A stretch of DNA of 64,000 nucleotides from Falsochrobactrum shanghaiense (GCF_003149535.1 NZ_QGDB01000002.1:620001-684000); one strand, 5' to 3'. Counted from the stretch's first letter, positions 34,927 to 42,375 are shown. The notes: a model not told the origin generated them from the letters alone. Numbers and translations are program-made.

Positions 34927-35252
34927 ACCTCTTCCCTCACCTTCCGCTTCGGCTCTTCAAACTTCTCAGTTACTGGCCCGCCGGCAAGCAGACCGCGCAG
35001 CGACGACAGCTTATCGCGAACAAGCGGCCTAAACCGACGTGCGGCGAACGGCGGGTTCTTGTACCCGAATTGCGGGCACTCACCGCGATCGATACCCACA
35101 AGGCGCACACCGATGTAATTGCCATGAATGTAATGGTCGAACGGGCCGATCCACGAAACGGTGTAAATCGCGCCTTCCTCTACCTCGACCGTCTGTTCGA
35201 AGCCTGCGGCGCCATCGATGCAGACGACTTGCTGGCCTACGTGGAAAGTCAT
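34923..35252 (-). CDS. hypothetical phage protein, SH3-like beginning
   Basis: A 109-residue protein. MTFHVGQQVVCIDG...VEEGAIYTVSWIGP resembles the small beta-barrel (SH3-like) proteins often found in phage accessory regions, where 'G..V.C......L..G..Y.V' is common. The tail is basic (EEPKRKVREE). Both ends overlap neighbouring genes by ATGA, so it belongs to one operon. The function is unknown. Confidence 0.65.
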   Translation of the reverse strand: MTFHVGQQVVCIDGAAGFEQTVEVEEGAIYTVSWIGPFDHYIHGNYIGVRLVGIDRGECPQFGYKNPPFAARRFRPLVRDKLSSLRGLLAGGPVTEKFEEPKRKVREEV

Positions 35253-35482
35253 GCGTTTTCTCCTGCAAGGATGGCGACATAGATCATTGCGCCGGCAGAT
35301 CGTTGATTGCTGTTGTACTCGTCGCTTCGGAAATACTGGATGGCCACATCTGCGCAGCGTTGGCGCTCTGCGAGGATGGCCTTCATAACAATCTCGGAAG
35401 TAGTCCAGCCAAGGTGCGTATCACATATCTCGATGGCGGTATTTTCTATATCTGCGGGTATCGTCAAGCCGCTACCCTCCAT
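35249..35482 (-). CDS. hypothetical phage protein
   Basis: A 77-residue soluble protein with CDTHLGWTTSEIVMKAILAERQRCADVAI, rich in helices. Its start overlaps the end of the next gene upstream by 19 bases, and it is coupled by ATGA downstream. The 'AERxRCADVA' stretch is common in short phage proteins of enteric and rhizobial phages, without known function. Confidence 0.6.
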   Translation of the reverse strand: MEGSGLTIPADIENTAIEICDTHLGWTTSEIVMKAILAERQRCADVAIQYFRSDEYNSNQRSAGAMIYVAILAGENA

Positions 35483-35904
35483 CCTTCTAGCCGCCGATAC
35501 TCGACCGGCACTCCATAGCTACGCGCTCGCGCCGTTCCTTCCGCCATGCCGCGGCTCATCCCGAAATCTTCATAAACAACGCATTTCTCAGCCACCCGAT
35601 ACCACGCGAGGCCAGCCTCGATGCCGAGTTCACGTTCATCGGGCCGCATATCATCCAGCACTTGCGTATGCAGTAGATGGCTCGCAATCGGCGCCTCGCC
35701 CCGACGCAAGCAGTCCAGAAGACAAGCGCGGGCATATTCGGTGTTGCGAGCGACGTTACCGCCGTACGGGGATTCTAGGATAACGAGTGGCTTGCGGCTG
35801 TCGTGATAAGGTTTTGGTAGGCAACTTATAACTGTCCCACCTGCCCTCATCTGTCGTCCTTCAATTGCCGCTCTCGCGACCCGGTCTTCTGCTTCTTCAA
35901 GCAT
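35464..35904 (-). CDS. phage protein, nucleoside 2-deoxyribosyltransferase-like (DUF7768-like)
   Basis: A 146-residue protein. VILESPYGGNVARNTEYARACLLDCLRRGEAPIASHLLHTQVLDD is followed by GLAWYRVAEKCVVYEDFGMSRGMAEGTARARSYGVPVEYR. The order 'SP(Y/F)xG-xxxNxxYA ... AP-xSHL ... G-M-S-G-M' is that of nucleoside 2-deoxyribosyltransferase-like Rossmann proteins common in phages, with SRGM in place of a canonical SxGM. A nucleotide-related role is an inference. Confidence 0.7.
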   Translation of the reverse strand: MLEEAEDRVARAAIEGRQMRAGGTVISCLPKPYHDSRKPLVILESPYGGNVARNTEYARACLLDCLRRGEAPIASHLLHTQVLDDMRPDERELGIEAGLAWYRVAEKCVVYEDFGMSRGMAEGTARARSYGVPVEYRRLEGWRVAA

Positions 35905-35952
35905 ATTCTCTCCTCGTGTTTTGTGGTGTGGTGGTTGGTTAGGGGGTGGGAG

Positions 35953-36606
35953 TTAGGCGGTGGCCTGCATCGACTTGTTATCATTGGCGGCCAGCCAAGC
36001 CTGTGCACGCTTCACCCTGCCGCCGGCAAGGCTGTATATATACGATGAGGGGATGCCCATATCACGAGCGACCCGCGACGGGCGCTCTCCGTTTTGCAGC
36101 CGTCGCATCACGGTATCTATCAATATATCGGAATATTTTGCACAATGATGGGCCTCACCTGTCGGTACGTGAAGTGTATATGAAGTCCCGTGCGCGATTG
36201 CGTCCGCAACATTTTCCTTCCGGGTGCCCCAATACATATGGGATGGATTTACGCACCCTAGATGCCCATTGCCACAAGAGTGGCAGCATTCGTGCTTTGG
36301 GGTTGGCTTATCGCCCTTGGCTGCTATTAAAACAGCAACGTCCGCATTAATTGATTTTCCAGCGACCCTAACCCTGCCTCGACCTTCGGCGTTTTTTCCA
36401 AATGGCCATGCAATGCACTCGTCAACATCTTGAAGCAGAGCAGTATCGCGCACAAATTTATTCGCCGCACCATAATCGATACCGCCGCCGAGCGGGTCGC
36501 CATGACGCAACAGCCTAGCATAATGCTTCCTGCAATAACCTTGCCCGCCTGTTCGGCCTACAGGGTTTTCACAACCGTCAACCGCGCAAACGCTGATTTT
36601 CCTCAC
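35953..36606 (-). CDS. HNH endonuclease with C-terminal helix-turn-helix-like region
   Basis: A 217-residue nuclease. The N-terminus has a small Cys motif (CAVDGCENP, YCRKHY). The HNH core spans about residues 120-155, with CCHSCGNGHLGCVNPSHMYWG and TRKENVAD. The C-terminus (RPSRVARDMGIPSSYIYSL) resembles a DNA-binding helix-turn-helix. This arrangement is typical of free-standing phage HNH homing-type nucleases. The start is GTG 36606 with GAGGAGGCGGC in front; it lies 29 bases inside the metallophosphatase gene. Confidence 0.85.
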   Translation of the reverse strand: MRKISVCAVDGCENPVGRTGGQGYCRKHYARLLRHGDPLGGGIDYGAANKFVRDTALLQDVDECIAWPFGKNAEGRGRVRVAGKSINADVAVLIAAKGDKPTPKHECCHSCGNGHLGCVNPSHMYWGTRKENVADAIAHGTSYTLHVPTGEAHHCAKYSDILIDTVMRRLQNGERPSRVARDMGIPSSYIYSLAGGRVKRAQAWLAANDNKSMQATA

Positions 36607-37849
36607 GCCGCCTCCTCTGCGTTTCGTTATCATTCGTGGCCATAGGCCCATCATCAATCATCGCCACCCGCACCCGAGAAATCTCGCCGTAGCGCGCATG
36701 GTATGTGATCGTCTGCAAGGACCGCCCGGACAGGAAGCCCGCGCCGTAATGCCACGCGTCTTGCGGAATCGGTGCTTGGTGCGATTCGCAGATTACGCCG
36801 CCGCCTTCCGTCGCGAACTTCGACTGGTGATGGATATGAAAGCCATGGCAATAGCGGAACTTCGTCGCGCCCCACATCTCGGCCCGCCGGTGCGCCATAA
36901 TTTGTGGCATGTTCTGAAGTTTGACGGTGTGTCCGTGCGTGGCTGCTAGCATCACATCGCCGTGCTGATGATAGAAGAACAGCGACGGATCGACGTCAAC
37001 TGTGACGCGCGACTCATTGCGATACCAGGCAAGCAGGAAATAAGCCACGGCAACGGCGGTGTGCTCGTCATGATTGCCCGGCAGAACGCGCACAATCACA
37101 TGCTGGTTGCGCCGTAGCGCCGCGTCGATGGTGCGGACTTTCAGGCGGCATGCAACCTCGATGCCTTTTGGGTAGCGCCCATCGACGTCCAGCACATTGC
37201 CCGACCGTGCCGTGCGGTTCTCGCTGTTGTCGGAATGAGTCAAGTCACCGCCACCAAGTACAATAGCGACGCCCGCCGAAGGGCTGCGCGCTATAGCGTC
37301 ATCAATGCCTCTCCCGATAACCCGCTCTGCGGTTTCTAGATCCCAATTCGTGCCAGTCTCACGCCCCCACGTCAGCAAATTGATGTGCCAATCATTGCAG
37401 GGTATCAACGTCAGAAGGTCCATATCGGAAACGGCTGGCGCAGGCTGCAGCACGGCGAAGGGTTCATAATCGGCAAAGGCGGCCTTTAGTGTTTCTGCAA
37501 TGTCGGCGGCAGTAGGCTCAACAGCCGTCTTCTGCCATTGCTGGATGACCCGACCTTCCGCGTCAATCAGCGCCGACACACCGCGCACGGCGTGGCCTTC
37601 CGGCACCTGCCACTTGTCGCCAGCCTCTTTCGTCTGCCGCACATACGTGCCGTTCGGCGTTTCGGTCAGGCTTTTGATAGAGTATCCGGGCAGGGTCTTT
37701 GACGGACCCAACAGCCCAATTTCTGCCGCGCGCTTTACGCTTTCGCCCATGGCGGACTTGCCGATACCAAGCGCAGCGGCAGCCTTAACCAGCGTACCGT
37801 GCTCGCGATAAGCCTCGGCGCGGCGCATGAGTTCTTCGTGTGGAAGCAT
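36578..37849 (-). CDS. phage metallophosphatase with N-terminal HTH-like region
   Basis: A 423-residue protein. An N-terminal helix-turn-helix-like segment (about 10-45, HGTLVKAAAALGIGKSAMGE) precedes a calcineurin-like phosphoesterase core with the metal motifs DWHIN, GGGDLTHSDN, PGNHDEH, ATHGHT and FHIHHQ in order. Such proteins are frequent in alpha-proteobacterial phages; some relatives act on DNA ends or cyclic nucleotides, but the substrate here is unknown. It stops one base before 37850-38056 begins, and the HNH gene overlaps its 3' end. Confidence 0.82.
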   Translation of the reverse strand: MLPHEELMRRAEAYREHGTLVKAAAALGIGKSAMGESVKRAAEIGLLGPSKTLPGYSIKSLTETPNGTYVRQTKEAGDKWQVPEGHAVRGVSALIDAEGRVIQQWQKTAVEPTAADIAETLKAAFADYEPFAVLQPAPAVSDMDLLTLIPCNDWHINLLTWGRETGTNWDLETAERVIGRGIDDAIARSPSAGVAIVLGGGDLTHSDNSENRTARSGNVLDVDGRYPKGIEVACRLKVRTIDAALRRNQHVIVRVLPGNHDEHTAVAVAYFLLAWYRNESRVTVDVDPSLFFYHQHGDVMLAATHGHTVKLQNMPQIMAHRRAEMWGATKFRYCHGFHIHHQSKFATEGGGVICESHQAPIPQDAWHYGAGFLSGRSLQTITYHARYGEISRVRVAMIDDGPMATNDNETQRRRREENQRLRG

Positions 37850-38056
37850 TTAGTGTCCTCTTGCCGCAAGCATGGCGTCGGCGAGTGCGTAGCATTTACT
37901 GGCTAGATCGGGGCCATGGTCCGTAACCGGCCAACCGGCCAGCGCCTGCCCTGCGAAATAGTCGCGGAGGGACATGCCGTGAACAGGCGCGCTCGGTTGC
38001 GCGCAGTCATGAATGTGATTAACGTCTGGGAACATGACGGCGTTGCGCGTGCTCAT
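37850..38056 (-). CDS. hypothetical phage protein
   Basis: A 68-residue soluble protein. The motif GMSLRDYFAGQALAGW resembles a segment repeated in many short phage proteins of Rhizobiales and enterobacteria (G-M-(S/T)-L-R-D-Y-F-A-x-x-A). It ends in a helical CYALADAMLAAR. It overlaps the upstream gene by ATGA and abuts the metallophosphatase gene. The function is unknown. Confidence 0.7.
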   Translation of the reverse strand: MSTRNAVMFPDVNHIHDCAQPSAPVHGMSLRDYFAGQALAGWPVTDHGPDLASKCYALADAMLAARGH

Positions 38057-38367
38057 GCCTCACCCCGCGCTTTTGCTAGGGCTTTATCAGCCATGCTCAG
38101 CCAGCAATCGAAACCTGCTTGCTCTTCGAGTCCGGCAAGGCGGCAATCAACTGATAGGCGATACAACGCCTCATACAGATCAGGCGCGGCAGCAAAAAGT
38201 TGAGCGTAGTCGGGCCGGCACCGGCACCACTCGCTCGTCCCCATAACTTCATTGCCCTTGCAGTCGGCAATCACCGCAGCATCAACAGCGTCAACGCCAG
38301 CCTGCGTTACATGCCACGGTGTGTTCTGGAATGCAGGCGCACCCGCGCCCTGTCTGTCATTGGACAT
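38053..38367 (-). CDS. hypothetical phage protein
   Basis: A 104-residue protein: WHVTQAGVDAVDAAVIADCKGNEVMG, then FAAAPDLYEALYRLSVDCR. The second part is the recurring 'AAPDLLEAL..L' motif of short phage proteins that often accompany recombination or regulation genes. It is the first gene of the minus-strand accessory operon; AGGAGACTGT precedes ATG. No function is known. Confidence 0.68.
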   Translation of the reverse strand: MSNDRQGAGAPAFQNTPWHVTQAGVDAVDAAVIADCKGNEVMGTSEWCRCRPDYAQLFAAAPDLYEALYRLSVDCRLAGLEEQAGFDCWLSMADKALAKARGEA

Positions 38368-38538
38368 ACAGTCTCCTCGTGTTTGGTTGGTGGCCGACTC
38401 GCGGCGCGGATTGGTGGTCCGTACAAAGGATGGAAAGAGACTCAGAGCCGACTGTCAAGTGCTGGTTGTTAATCAACTGAAATTATCGATTGATTTAATC
38501 ATGCCCTTTTATGATACTCGGCTATCAAATGGGCGGGC
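38368..38538. promoter_or_regulatory. divergent promoter region between the accessory operon and the AT-rich cassette
   Basis: 171 bases. On the minus strand a TTGACA hexamer starts at 38458, but the -10 is unclear. On the plus side the sequence is AT-rich, with an AATCAA/TTGATT inverted repeat around 38471-38495, a possible operator. Confidence 0.45.
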
Positions 38539-38892
38539 ATGCTTATGTTTCATGGAATGAACCAAATTGGCAAAGTAAAAACGTCGCAAAGTGTACTCAC
38601 GCCGTTCTTTTGGATTTTTAGTGCGTCTCTCACTAGTGCATGCTTTTTATTTTGGTCGGGCAATCAACTGCCTGCATATATTTTGCTCGGTATTGGTGCC
38701 CTTATTATCCTGATGTTCGGCTACGTTTATCTGCATTTTATGAAGAGAGACCCGTCCCGATTGCACTCTGAAACTCATATACAGCAAATGTATATGATAG
38801 GCACGATTGGAGATCCATTAAGCCAGTCCATGTCAGTTATTAATACTGATGTGAGTTCTAACCCGCAGTTGGAGAATCAGCATGACACTTGA
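38539..38892 (+). CDS. two-TM membrane protein of an AT-rich cassette
   Basis: A 117-residue protein with two TM segments (about residues 24-41 and 46-68: PFFWIFSASLTSACFLFW and YILLGIGALIILMFGYVYL), then a cytoplasmic tail with KRDPSRLHSETHIQQMYM. Base composition is lower in GC than its neighbours, and the strand is opposite to both flanking blocks, which suggests a separately acquired moron. The start is uncertain (ATGs at 38539, 38545, 38557). It overlaps the next gene by 11 bases. Confidence 0.55.
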   Translation: MLMFHGMNQIGKVKTSQSVLTPFFWIFSASLTSACFLFWSGNQLPAYILLGIGALIILMFGYVYLHFMKRDPSRLHSETHIQQMYMIGTIGDPLSQSMSVINTDVSSNPQLENQHDT

Positions 38893-39244
38893 TTTGAAAA
38901 ACGGGGTGAAAACATATTCTATTTACGGGGATTATTCCCATGTCAATATAGCTGCCTTCAGCCAGTATATTATGGATAGTGTTGATTTCCTCACATACTG
39001 GAACAACCTTCCATTGCTCTTTATTGTGAAAACAAAACTTTCAGTTAGCGAGGTTGCAATCAAATGCGCTCCGTTTTTTTCGAATGCACATTATCTGGTG
39101 GCTGAAATTAACCCATTAGGTGTGAACGGCAGATTGCCGACACATGCTTGGAACTGGTTTGCATCGCCAGCGCCGGCGCAAAAAACTCCCGCGCCCGCGT
39201 ATGATCTTGCCGCATTATTATCTATCGACCCACCAAAAAAGTAG
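38882..39244 (+). CDS. hypothetical protein of an AT-rich cassette
   Basis: A 120-residue soluble protein with GGAGAATCAGC before ATG. KTYSIYGDYSHVNIAAFSQ and FLTYWNNLPLLFIVKTKLS are followed by a Pro/Ala-rich linker near the C-terminus (SPAPAQKTPAPA). It is translationally coupled to the two-TM protein and stops seven bases from the convergent tail of the lysis block. No family is recognised. A membrane plus soluble pair of this type is seen in exclusion or toxin systems, but nothing in the sequence proves that. Confidence 0.55.
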   Translation: MTLDLKNGVKTYSIYGDYSHVNIAAFSQYIMDSVDFLTYWNNLPLLFIVKTKLSVSEVAIKCAPFFSNAHYLVAEINPLGVNGRLPTHAWNWFASPAPAQKTPAPAYDLAALLSIDPPKK

Positions 39245-39251
39245 CTGACGC

Positions 39252-39539
39252 CTAACTCCTCAATCGACCCGTCTTTTGCTCAAACGCCCGATCCAAGCGC
39301 TCGTGCAGGCCATCAATGCGGCTCCCTACGCCTTCAATCGCCCGCAGCAACTGGGCCGTCTGCTCCTGCATACCTTGCTTTGTGGCAAAGGTTTCAGCCG
39401 CATGAACCTTGTGCGCAGCCAAGTCGTGCTGCGCTTTCTCGCCCTTCTTGCCAGCGGCGTCGATCAGGCCCCACATGCGCCAGAACGCGGTTGCGATAGC
39501 ACCGAAGATCGCCAGCGCGATTCCTACTTCAATTGTCAT
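39252..39539 (-). CDS. phage membrane protein with coiled coil (holin/XhlA-like position)
   Basis: A 95-residue protein. It has an N-terminal TM (about residues 5-25, VGIALAIFGAIATAFWRMWG), then a long helical coiled-coil-like region (KKGEKAQHDLAAHKVHAAETF, LLRAIEGVGSRIDGLHERLD). The architecture is like small accessory lysis or membrane-anchored phage proteins. It is the last gene of the minus-strand lysis block. A holin needs more TM segments or proof of pore formation, so I keep the call general. Confidence 0.65.
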   Translation of the reverse strand: MTIEVGIALAIFGAIATAFWRMWGLIDAAGKKGEKAQHDLAAHKVHAAETFATKQGMQEQTAQLLRAIEGVGSRIDGLHERLDRAFEQKTGRLRS

Positions 39540-39583
39540 ACTTTATCCTAACGCGCCGCCCTTCGCGGTCGCTTCGCGCTGCG

Positions 39584-40201
39584 CTAACGTGCCAATAAGT
39601 CGCAAACAGCCCGCCCCGGTACGACGTAGCCTATCCCGACGATCGAGCGCCCCATGCCTGCTGGCGCAAGCATCACGCCGACTGTTATGCCGACAACTTC
39701 GCCTTGATCATTAAATACAGGCCCGCCCGATTGCCCCGGCACGGTGGCAATGTCGGTGACAATCACGCTATGCCATGGGCCTGCCGTGCGCTCTGCACCG
39801 GCCACCCTGCCCCAGACCGTTATGAAATCCATATTGGAAGGATTGCCCTTGGCGTGAATGTGCGTACCTACATCGGGCACGACGCAAGCCAGTTTCGCGG
39901 CAGCTATACCGCTGGCGCTAGCCTTGACCAAAGCAATATCATAGGCGCGGTTCGTCCAAAGCACGTCGCCTAGCACCTCACGCCCATCCGTGAAGACTAA
40001 TGGCGCGGTTTCGTTTTTATCGACCACATGGGCCGCCGTGAGGAAATAGCCATCGCCGATATGCACCGCCGAACCGTGGCTGTTGTCATAAACAATCTTT
40101 GCAACGGATTCGGCTCGCGACGCTGTCGTGGCGGGCGACAAGACAGTAAACGCAGCCAGCATAGCGACAGCGAATGCCGCGGCAATCCAGAAAGCACGCA
40201 T
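39584..40201 (-). CDS. exported trypsin-like serine protease (S1 family)
   Basis: A 205-residue protein with an N-terminal signal anchor or signal peptide (FWIAAAFAVAMLAAFTVLSPA). The catalytic triad is visible: TAAHVVD (His), YDIALVK (Asp) and PGQSGGPVF (Ser), in the chymotrypsin-fold order. A complete S1 protease is unusual within a phage lysis cassette. ATG 40201 follows a GGAGGGCGTC ribosome site that overlaps the upstream 27-codon gene. A role in host envelope remodelling, or a lysogenic trait, is inferred. Confidence 0.88.
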   Translation of the reverse strand: MRAFWIAAAFAVAMLAAFTVLSPATTASRAESVAKIVYDNSHGSAVHIGDGYFLTAAHVVDKNETAPLVFTDGREVLGDVLWTNRAYDIALVKASASGIAAAKLACVVPDVGTHIHAKGNPSNMDFITVWGRVAGAERTAGPWHSVIVTDIATVPGQSGGPVFNDQGEVVGITVGVMLAPAGMGRSIVGIGYVVPGRAVCDLLAR

Positions 40202-40210
40202 GACGCCCTC

Positions 40211-40294
40211 CTACCCTATGATGTTATTCGCAAGCACGCCTGCCCACAGGCAGGCTAACCACAGGCAGGTCAGCCACAGCTTGGCGGCAATCAT
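40211..40294 (-). CDS. 27-residue TM peptide in the lysis block
   Basis: ATG 40294 overlaps the Rz1-like stop as ATGA, and the stop at 40211 lies nine bases before the protease ATG. The peptide is a single hydrophobic helix rich in Trp, Leu and Cys (LWLTCLWLACLWAGVLA). Operon-coupled spacing on both sides supports it. It could be a small holin or regulator, but one short TM gives no proof. Confidence 0.55.
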   Translation of the reverse strand: MIAAKLWLTCLWLACLWAGVLANNIIG

Positions 40295-40482
40295 GGCCGC
40301 ACCCCGCACAGCTTTTCCAGTTTCGTGTTCTCTGCCAGGATCTGGCGCTTGGTGCCGTCTGTCAGGCTGTCCTCGACACTTGGACGGACGGGCCGCGCTA
40401 CGTCGCAGTAGTTACCGGCTGTCACGCATCCACCGAGACAGAGCAGCGTCAACATCAGCGCCGCCAAGCTTGCTGGTTTCAT
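40291..40482 (-). CDS. Rz1-like outer-membrane spanin lipoprotein
   Basis: A 63-residue protein with a lipoprotein signal: MKPASLAALMLTLLCLGGC, the lipobox LGGC giving Cys19 as lipid anchor. The short Pro-containing mature part carries an acidic/basic helix. It starts inside the preceding gene (40412-40648) in a different frame, the nested arrangement typical of Rz/Rz1 spanin pairs. Together they would fuse inner and outer membranes at the last stage of lysis. Confidence 0.82.
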   Translation of the reverse strand: MKPASLAALMLTLLCLGGCVTAGNYCDVARPVRPSVEDSLTDGTKRQILAENTKLEKLCGVRP

Positions 40483-40648
40483 CTTCGATCTTCCTTGCTT
40501 TGTTGGCAGCCTTCAGCCGGTCGGCGGTGGCGCTTGCGGCGTTGTCCGCCCTGCCTTTGAGGTAGGCGCCGAAGAGGATGGCCAATGCCGCAGCGATAGC
40601 CACGGCCCAGCCTGTGATCTTGGAGCGGAGGGTTAAGAGCCAGGTCAT
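40412..40648 (-). CDS. Rz-like inner-membrane spanin
   Basis: A 78-residue protein with one N-terminal TM (about 12-30, GWAVAIAAALAILFGAYLKG) and a helical periplasmic part (SATADRLKAANKARKIEDE). The Rz1-like gene begins within its 3' third in another frame, overlapping by 71 bases. Length is short for Rz but within the range of non-enterobacterial phages. It is coupled by ATGA to the small gene upstream. Confidence 0.78.
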   Translation of the reverse strand: MTWLLTLRSKITGWAVAIAAALAILFGAYLKGRADNAASATADRLKAANKARKIEDETSKLGGADVDAALSRWMRDSR

Positions 40649-40812
40649 CGGACCATCTCCGTGAACCGTTTGGCTACGGCGTACGCCTCGCCGTACGTGT
40701 GCCAGAATGCACGCCCACCCTCGCCGACAGTTGCTCCGTCAACGGTCGGATAGTATGGCCCGTCGGGCGTTGTGTCGCCAAAGGGCAACTTTTTCACCTT
40801 TATGCGGTTCAT
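40645..40812 (-). CDS. small phage protein of the lysis block
   Basis: A 55-residue soluble protein starting at ATG 40812 behind AGGAGTGCCGAC. GDTTPDGPYYPTVDGATVG is followed by a helix HTYGEAYAVAKRFTEMV. Four-base overlaps on both sides tie it to the lysis operon. No family is recognised. Confidence 0.6.
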   Translation of the reverse strand: MNRIKVKKLPFGDTTPDGPYYPTVDGATVGEGGRAFWHTYGEAYAVAKRFTEMVR

Positions 40813-41000
40813 GTCGGCACTCCTGTCAAAATCAGCATGCGCTGCTGCCCTGTGAGCGGCAGCAGGTAGCCGTCCCTTGTGGCGGTTGCGTCGCAGACTG
40901 TGAGTTTGGCATTGCCCCACTGCTGCGAGCCGTTATCGATCCGCACCGTGGCTGTTCCCGCGTCGCTGTCATATTCAATGGCAATCCTTGTGAGGCTCAC
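40809..41000 (-). CDS. small beta-rich phage protein of the lysis block
   Basis: A 63-residue protein with alternating beta-type segments (IAIEYDSDAGTATVRIDNG, KLTVCDATATRDGYLLPL). The start is GTG 41000, overlapping the endolysin stop as GTGA. No signal or TM segment. It is coupled at both ends within the lysis operon. The function is unknown. Confidence 0.55.
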   Translation of the reverse strand: MSLTRIAIEYDSDAGTATVRIDNGSQQWGNAKLTVCDATATRDGYLLPLTGQQRMLILTGVPT

Positions 41001-41860
41001 GCCGCCACCCTCTTCAGTTCAAGCCTGCCGCTTTTCCAGAGCCAGAACCCTGCGCCTGCTGCGACTAGCAGGAGCGCGACCGTCGCAAACGCCCAAGGGT
41101 TGGAAACCGCACCGATAAGGCCCGTCACAAGCGTGCCGCCCGTGCCTGCGACGATGGTCTGCACCGTCTTGTCCTGCAACAGCGGCACATCGTCAGGTTT
41201 GGCATCCTCAGCGGCGGCAGGCTTCATTTCGCGAGCAGCCACAAGGCTGTCGAGGAAGTTGCGGTAGTAACCGGCGATGAGGCTGGCCTTGTCGCTGCCG
41301 TTGACGATAGCGCGGGCGCCCACTGGGTCAGAGTTACCGGCGCCGAAATAGTCAGCCAGCCGCTTGCCCGTGAACTTGCCGTTGATCATCCCGTCAAACA
41401 GGATGCGCACTGCGGTGCTGTCCTCAAGCGCCTTTTCGGGCGCGTCGCCGAGACCGTATTTCTTGTAGTTGTCTCGCCCGGTGATCTGCACCAACCCGCG
41501 ACCACGGAACCGCCAGCCATCATTGGCGCCGATGTTGCCCATCCTTCCGCCATACACCTTGTTCGCCAAGGCCTGCGGATTGCGAACGTAAGGCTGGGCG
41601 GCAGCAACGGTGCTAAACCGCGACGGCCACGTCTTTTTAATCTGCGCCGCCGTGGTGTAGTTCATGTTTTCACGCAGTGGCTGCATCTTGCCGCCAGTCT
41701 CATGAAATGCCGTGGCCAGCACGTAAGCAGTGTATTCGTCGGGCAGGCGTCGTTTGGCGGCTTCGGCCAGAATGGCCTCCGTGCCTTCGACCTGCGCTTG
41801 GCTTAAACGCCCACCAAAAGGCGCGCGCCTCGCATACGCGAAGAACGTTGTTTTGTTCAT
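40997..41860 (-). CDS. phage endolysin, GH19 chitinase-like lysozyme with C-terminal TM region
   Basis: A 287-residue muramidase-type enzyme cutting peptidoglycan. The GH19-like catalytic domain spans about residues 15-190, with the catalytic Glu in FHETGGKMQP, and YGGRMGN and FRGRGLVQITGRDNYKKYG. After a linker rich in Ala/Glu/Lys there are two hydrophobic segments at about 225-270 (GTGGTLVTGLIGAVSN, PWAFATVALLLVAAGAGFWLW). A membrane-embedded C-terminus is not usual for GH19 endolysins and could anchor the enzyme or act as a holin-like domain. It is first in the lysis operon. Confidence 0.9.
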   Translation of the reverse strand: MNKTTFFAYARRAPFGGRLSQAQVEGTEAILAEAAKRRLPDEYTAYVLATAFHETGGKMQPLRENMNYTTAAQIKKTWPSRFSTVAAAQPYVRNPQALANKVYGGRMGNIGANDGWRFRGRGLVQITGRDNYKKYGLGDAPEKALEDSTAVRILFDGMINGKFTGKRLADYFGAGNSDPVGARAIVNGSDKASLIAGYYRNFLDSLVAAREMKPAAAEDAKPDDVPLLQDKTVQTIVAGTGGTLVTGLIGAVSNPWAFATVALLLVAAGAGFWLWKSGRLELKRVAA

Positions 41861-41962
41861 TGGGATGTCCTGAATTTTTAGGAAAGGCTATTGAAACCGC
41901 CGACGCGATCATTAAATTTAAGCCGTCATTCCAACTTTTCGTTCGATCAAATGGAGGTTTCG

Positions 41963-42265
41963 ATGAGCGACCGTTTGTTTGACAGTCCTGTTTTCGTTAA
42001 GGACGGCGAATTTCTGATCAGGGAAATTGCAGGCCCGATGGACGCAATTGATTTTCTTTATGAATGGCCAAAGGATGATCGCGACATCATATATGAAGTG
42101 GCATGGAGCGCCTGTTGTGACGCTCACAGCGGGCAGAAACCGCTAATCGTGGCGCAAAAAGCCTTTGAAGGCTTCGCTCGCAAACGCAACATTCTCGAAA
42201 AACCCGAAGCCGCCATGCCGTGGATGACATCACTGGACAATGGCGGTGGCCGCATCCCGGTGTGA
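41963..42265 (+). CDS. DUF982-like small protein
   Basis: A 100-residue soluble protein. FDSPVFVKDGEFLIREIAGPMDAIDFLYEWP is followed by AWSACCDAHSG and AQKAFEGFARKRNIL. This matches the DUF982 pattern common in Rhizobiales (F..PV.V......R.I....A..FL...WP, then a C/A..G and A..AF..A). ATG 41963 has GGAGGTTTCG in front. It is on the plus strand between two minus-strand phage blocks and is followed by a terminator, so it is transcribed alone, probably in the lysogen. Confidence 0.75.
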   Translation: MSDRLFDSPVFVKDGEFLIREIAGPMDAIDFLYEWPKDDRDIIYEVAWSACCDAHSGQKPLIVAQKAFEGFARKRNILEKPEAAMPWMTSLDNGGGRIPV

Positions 42266-42375
42266 CGGAATGCCAATGAATTGGTATACTCTGATTTAAT
42301 CCCCCAACCCTCGTCGCATTGGCCTGTGTCATACCTGTGGTTTTCTGTGGCGCCAGACTGCGGCAATAGCTTTTT

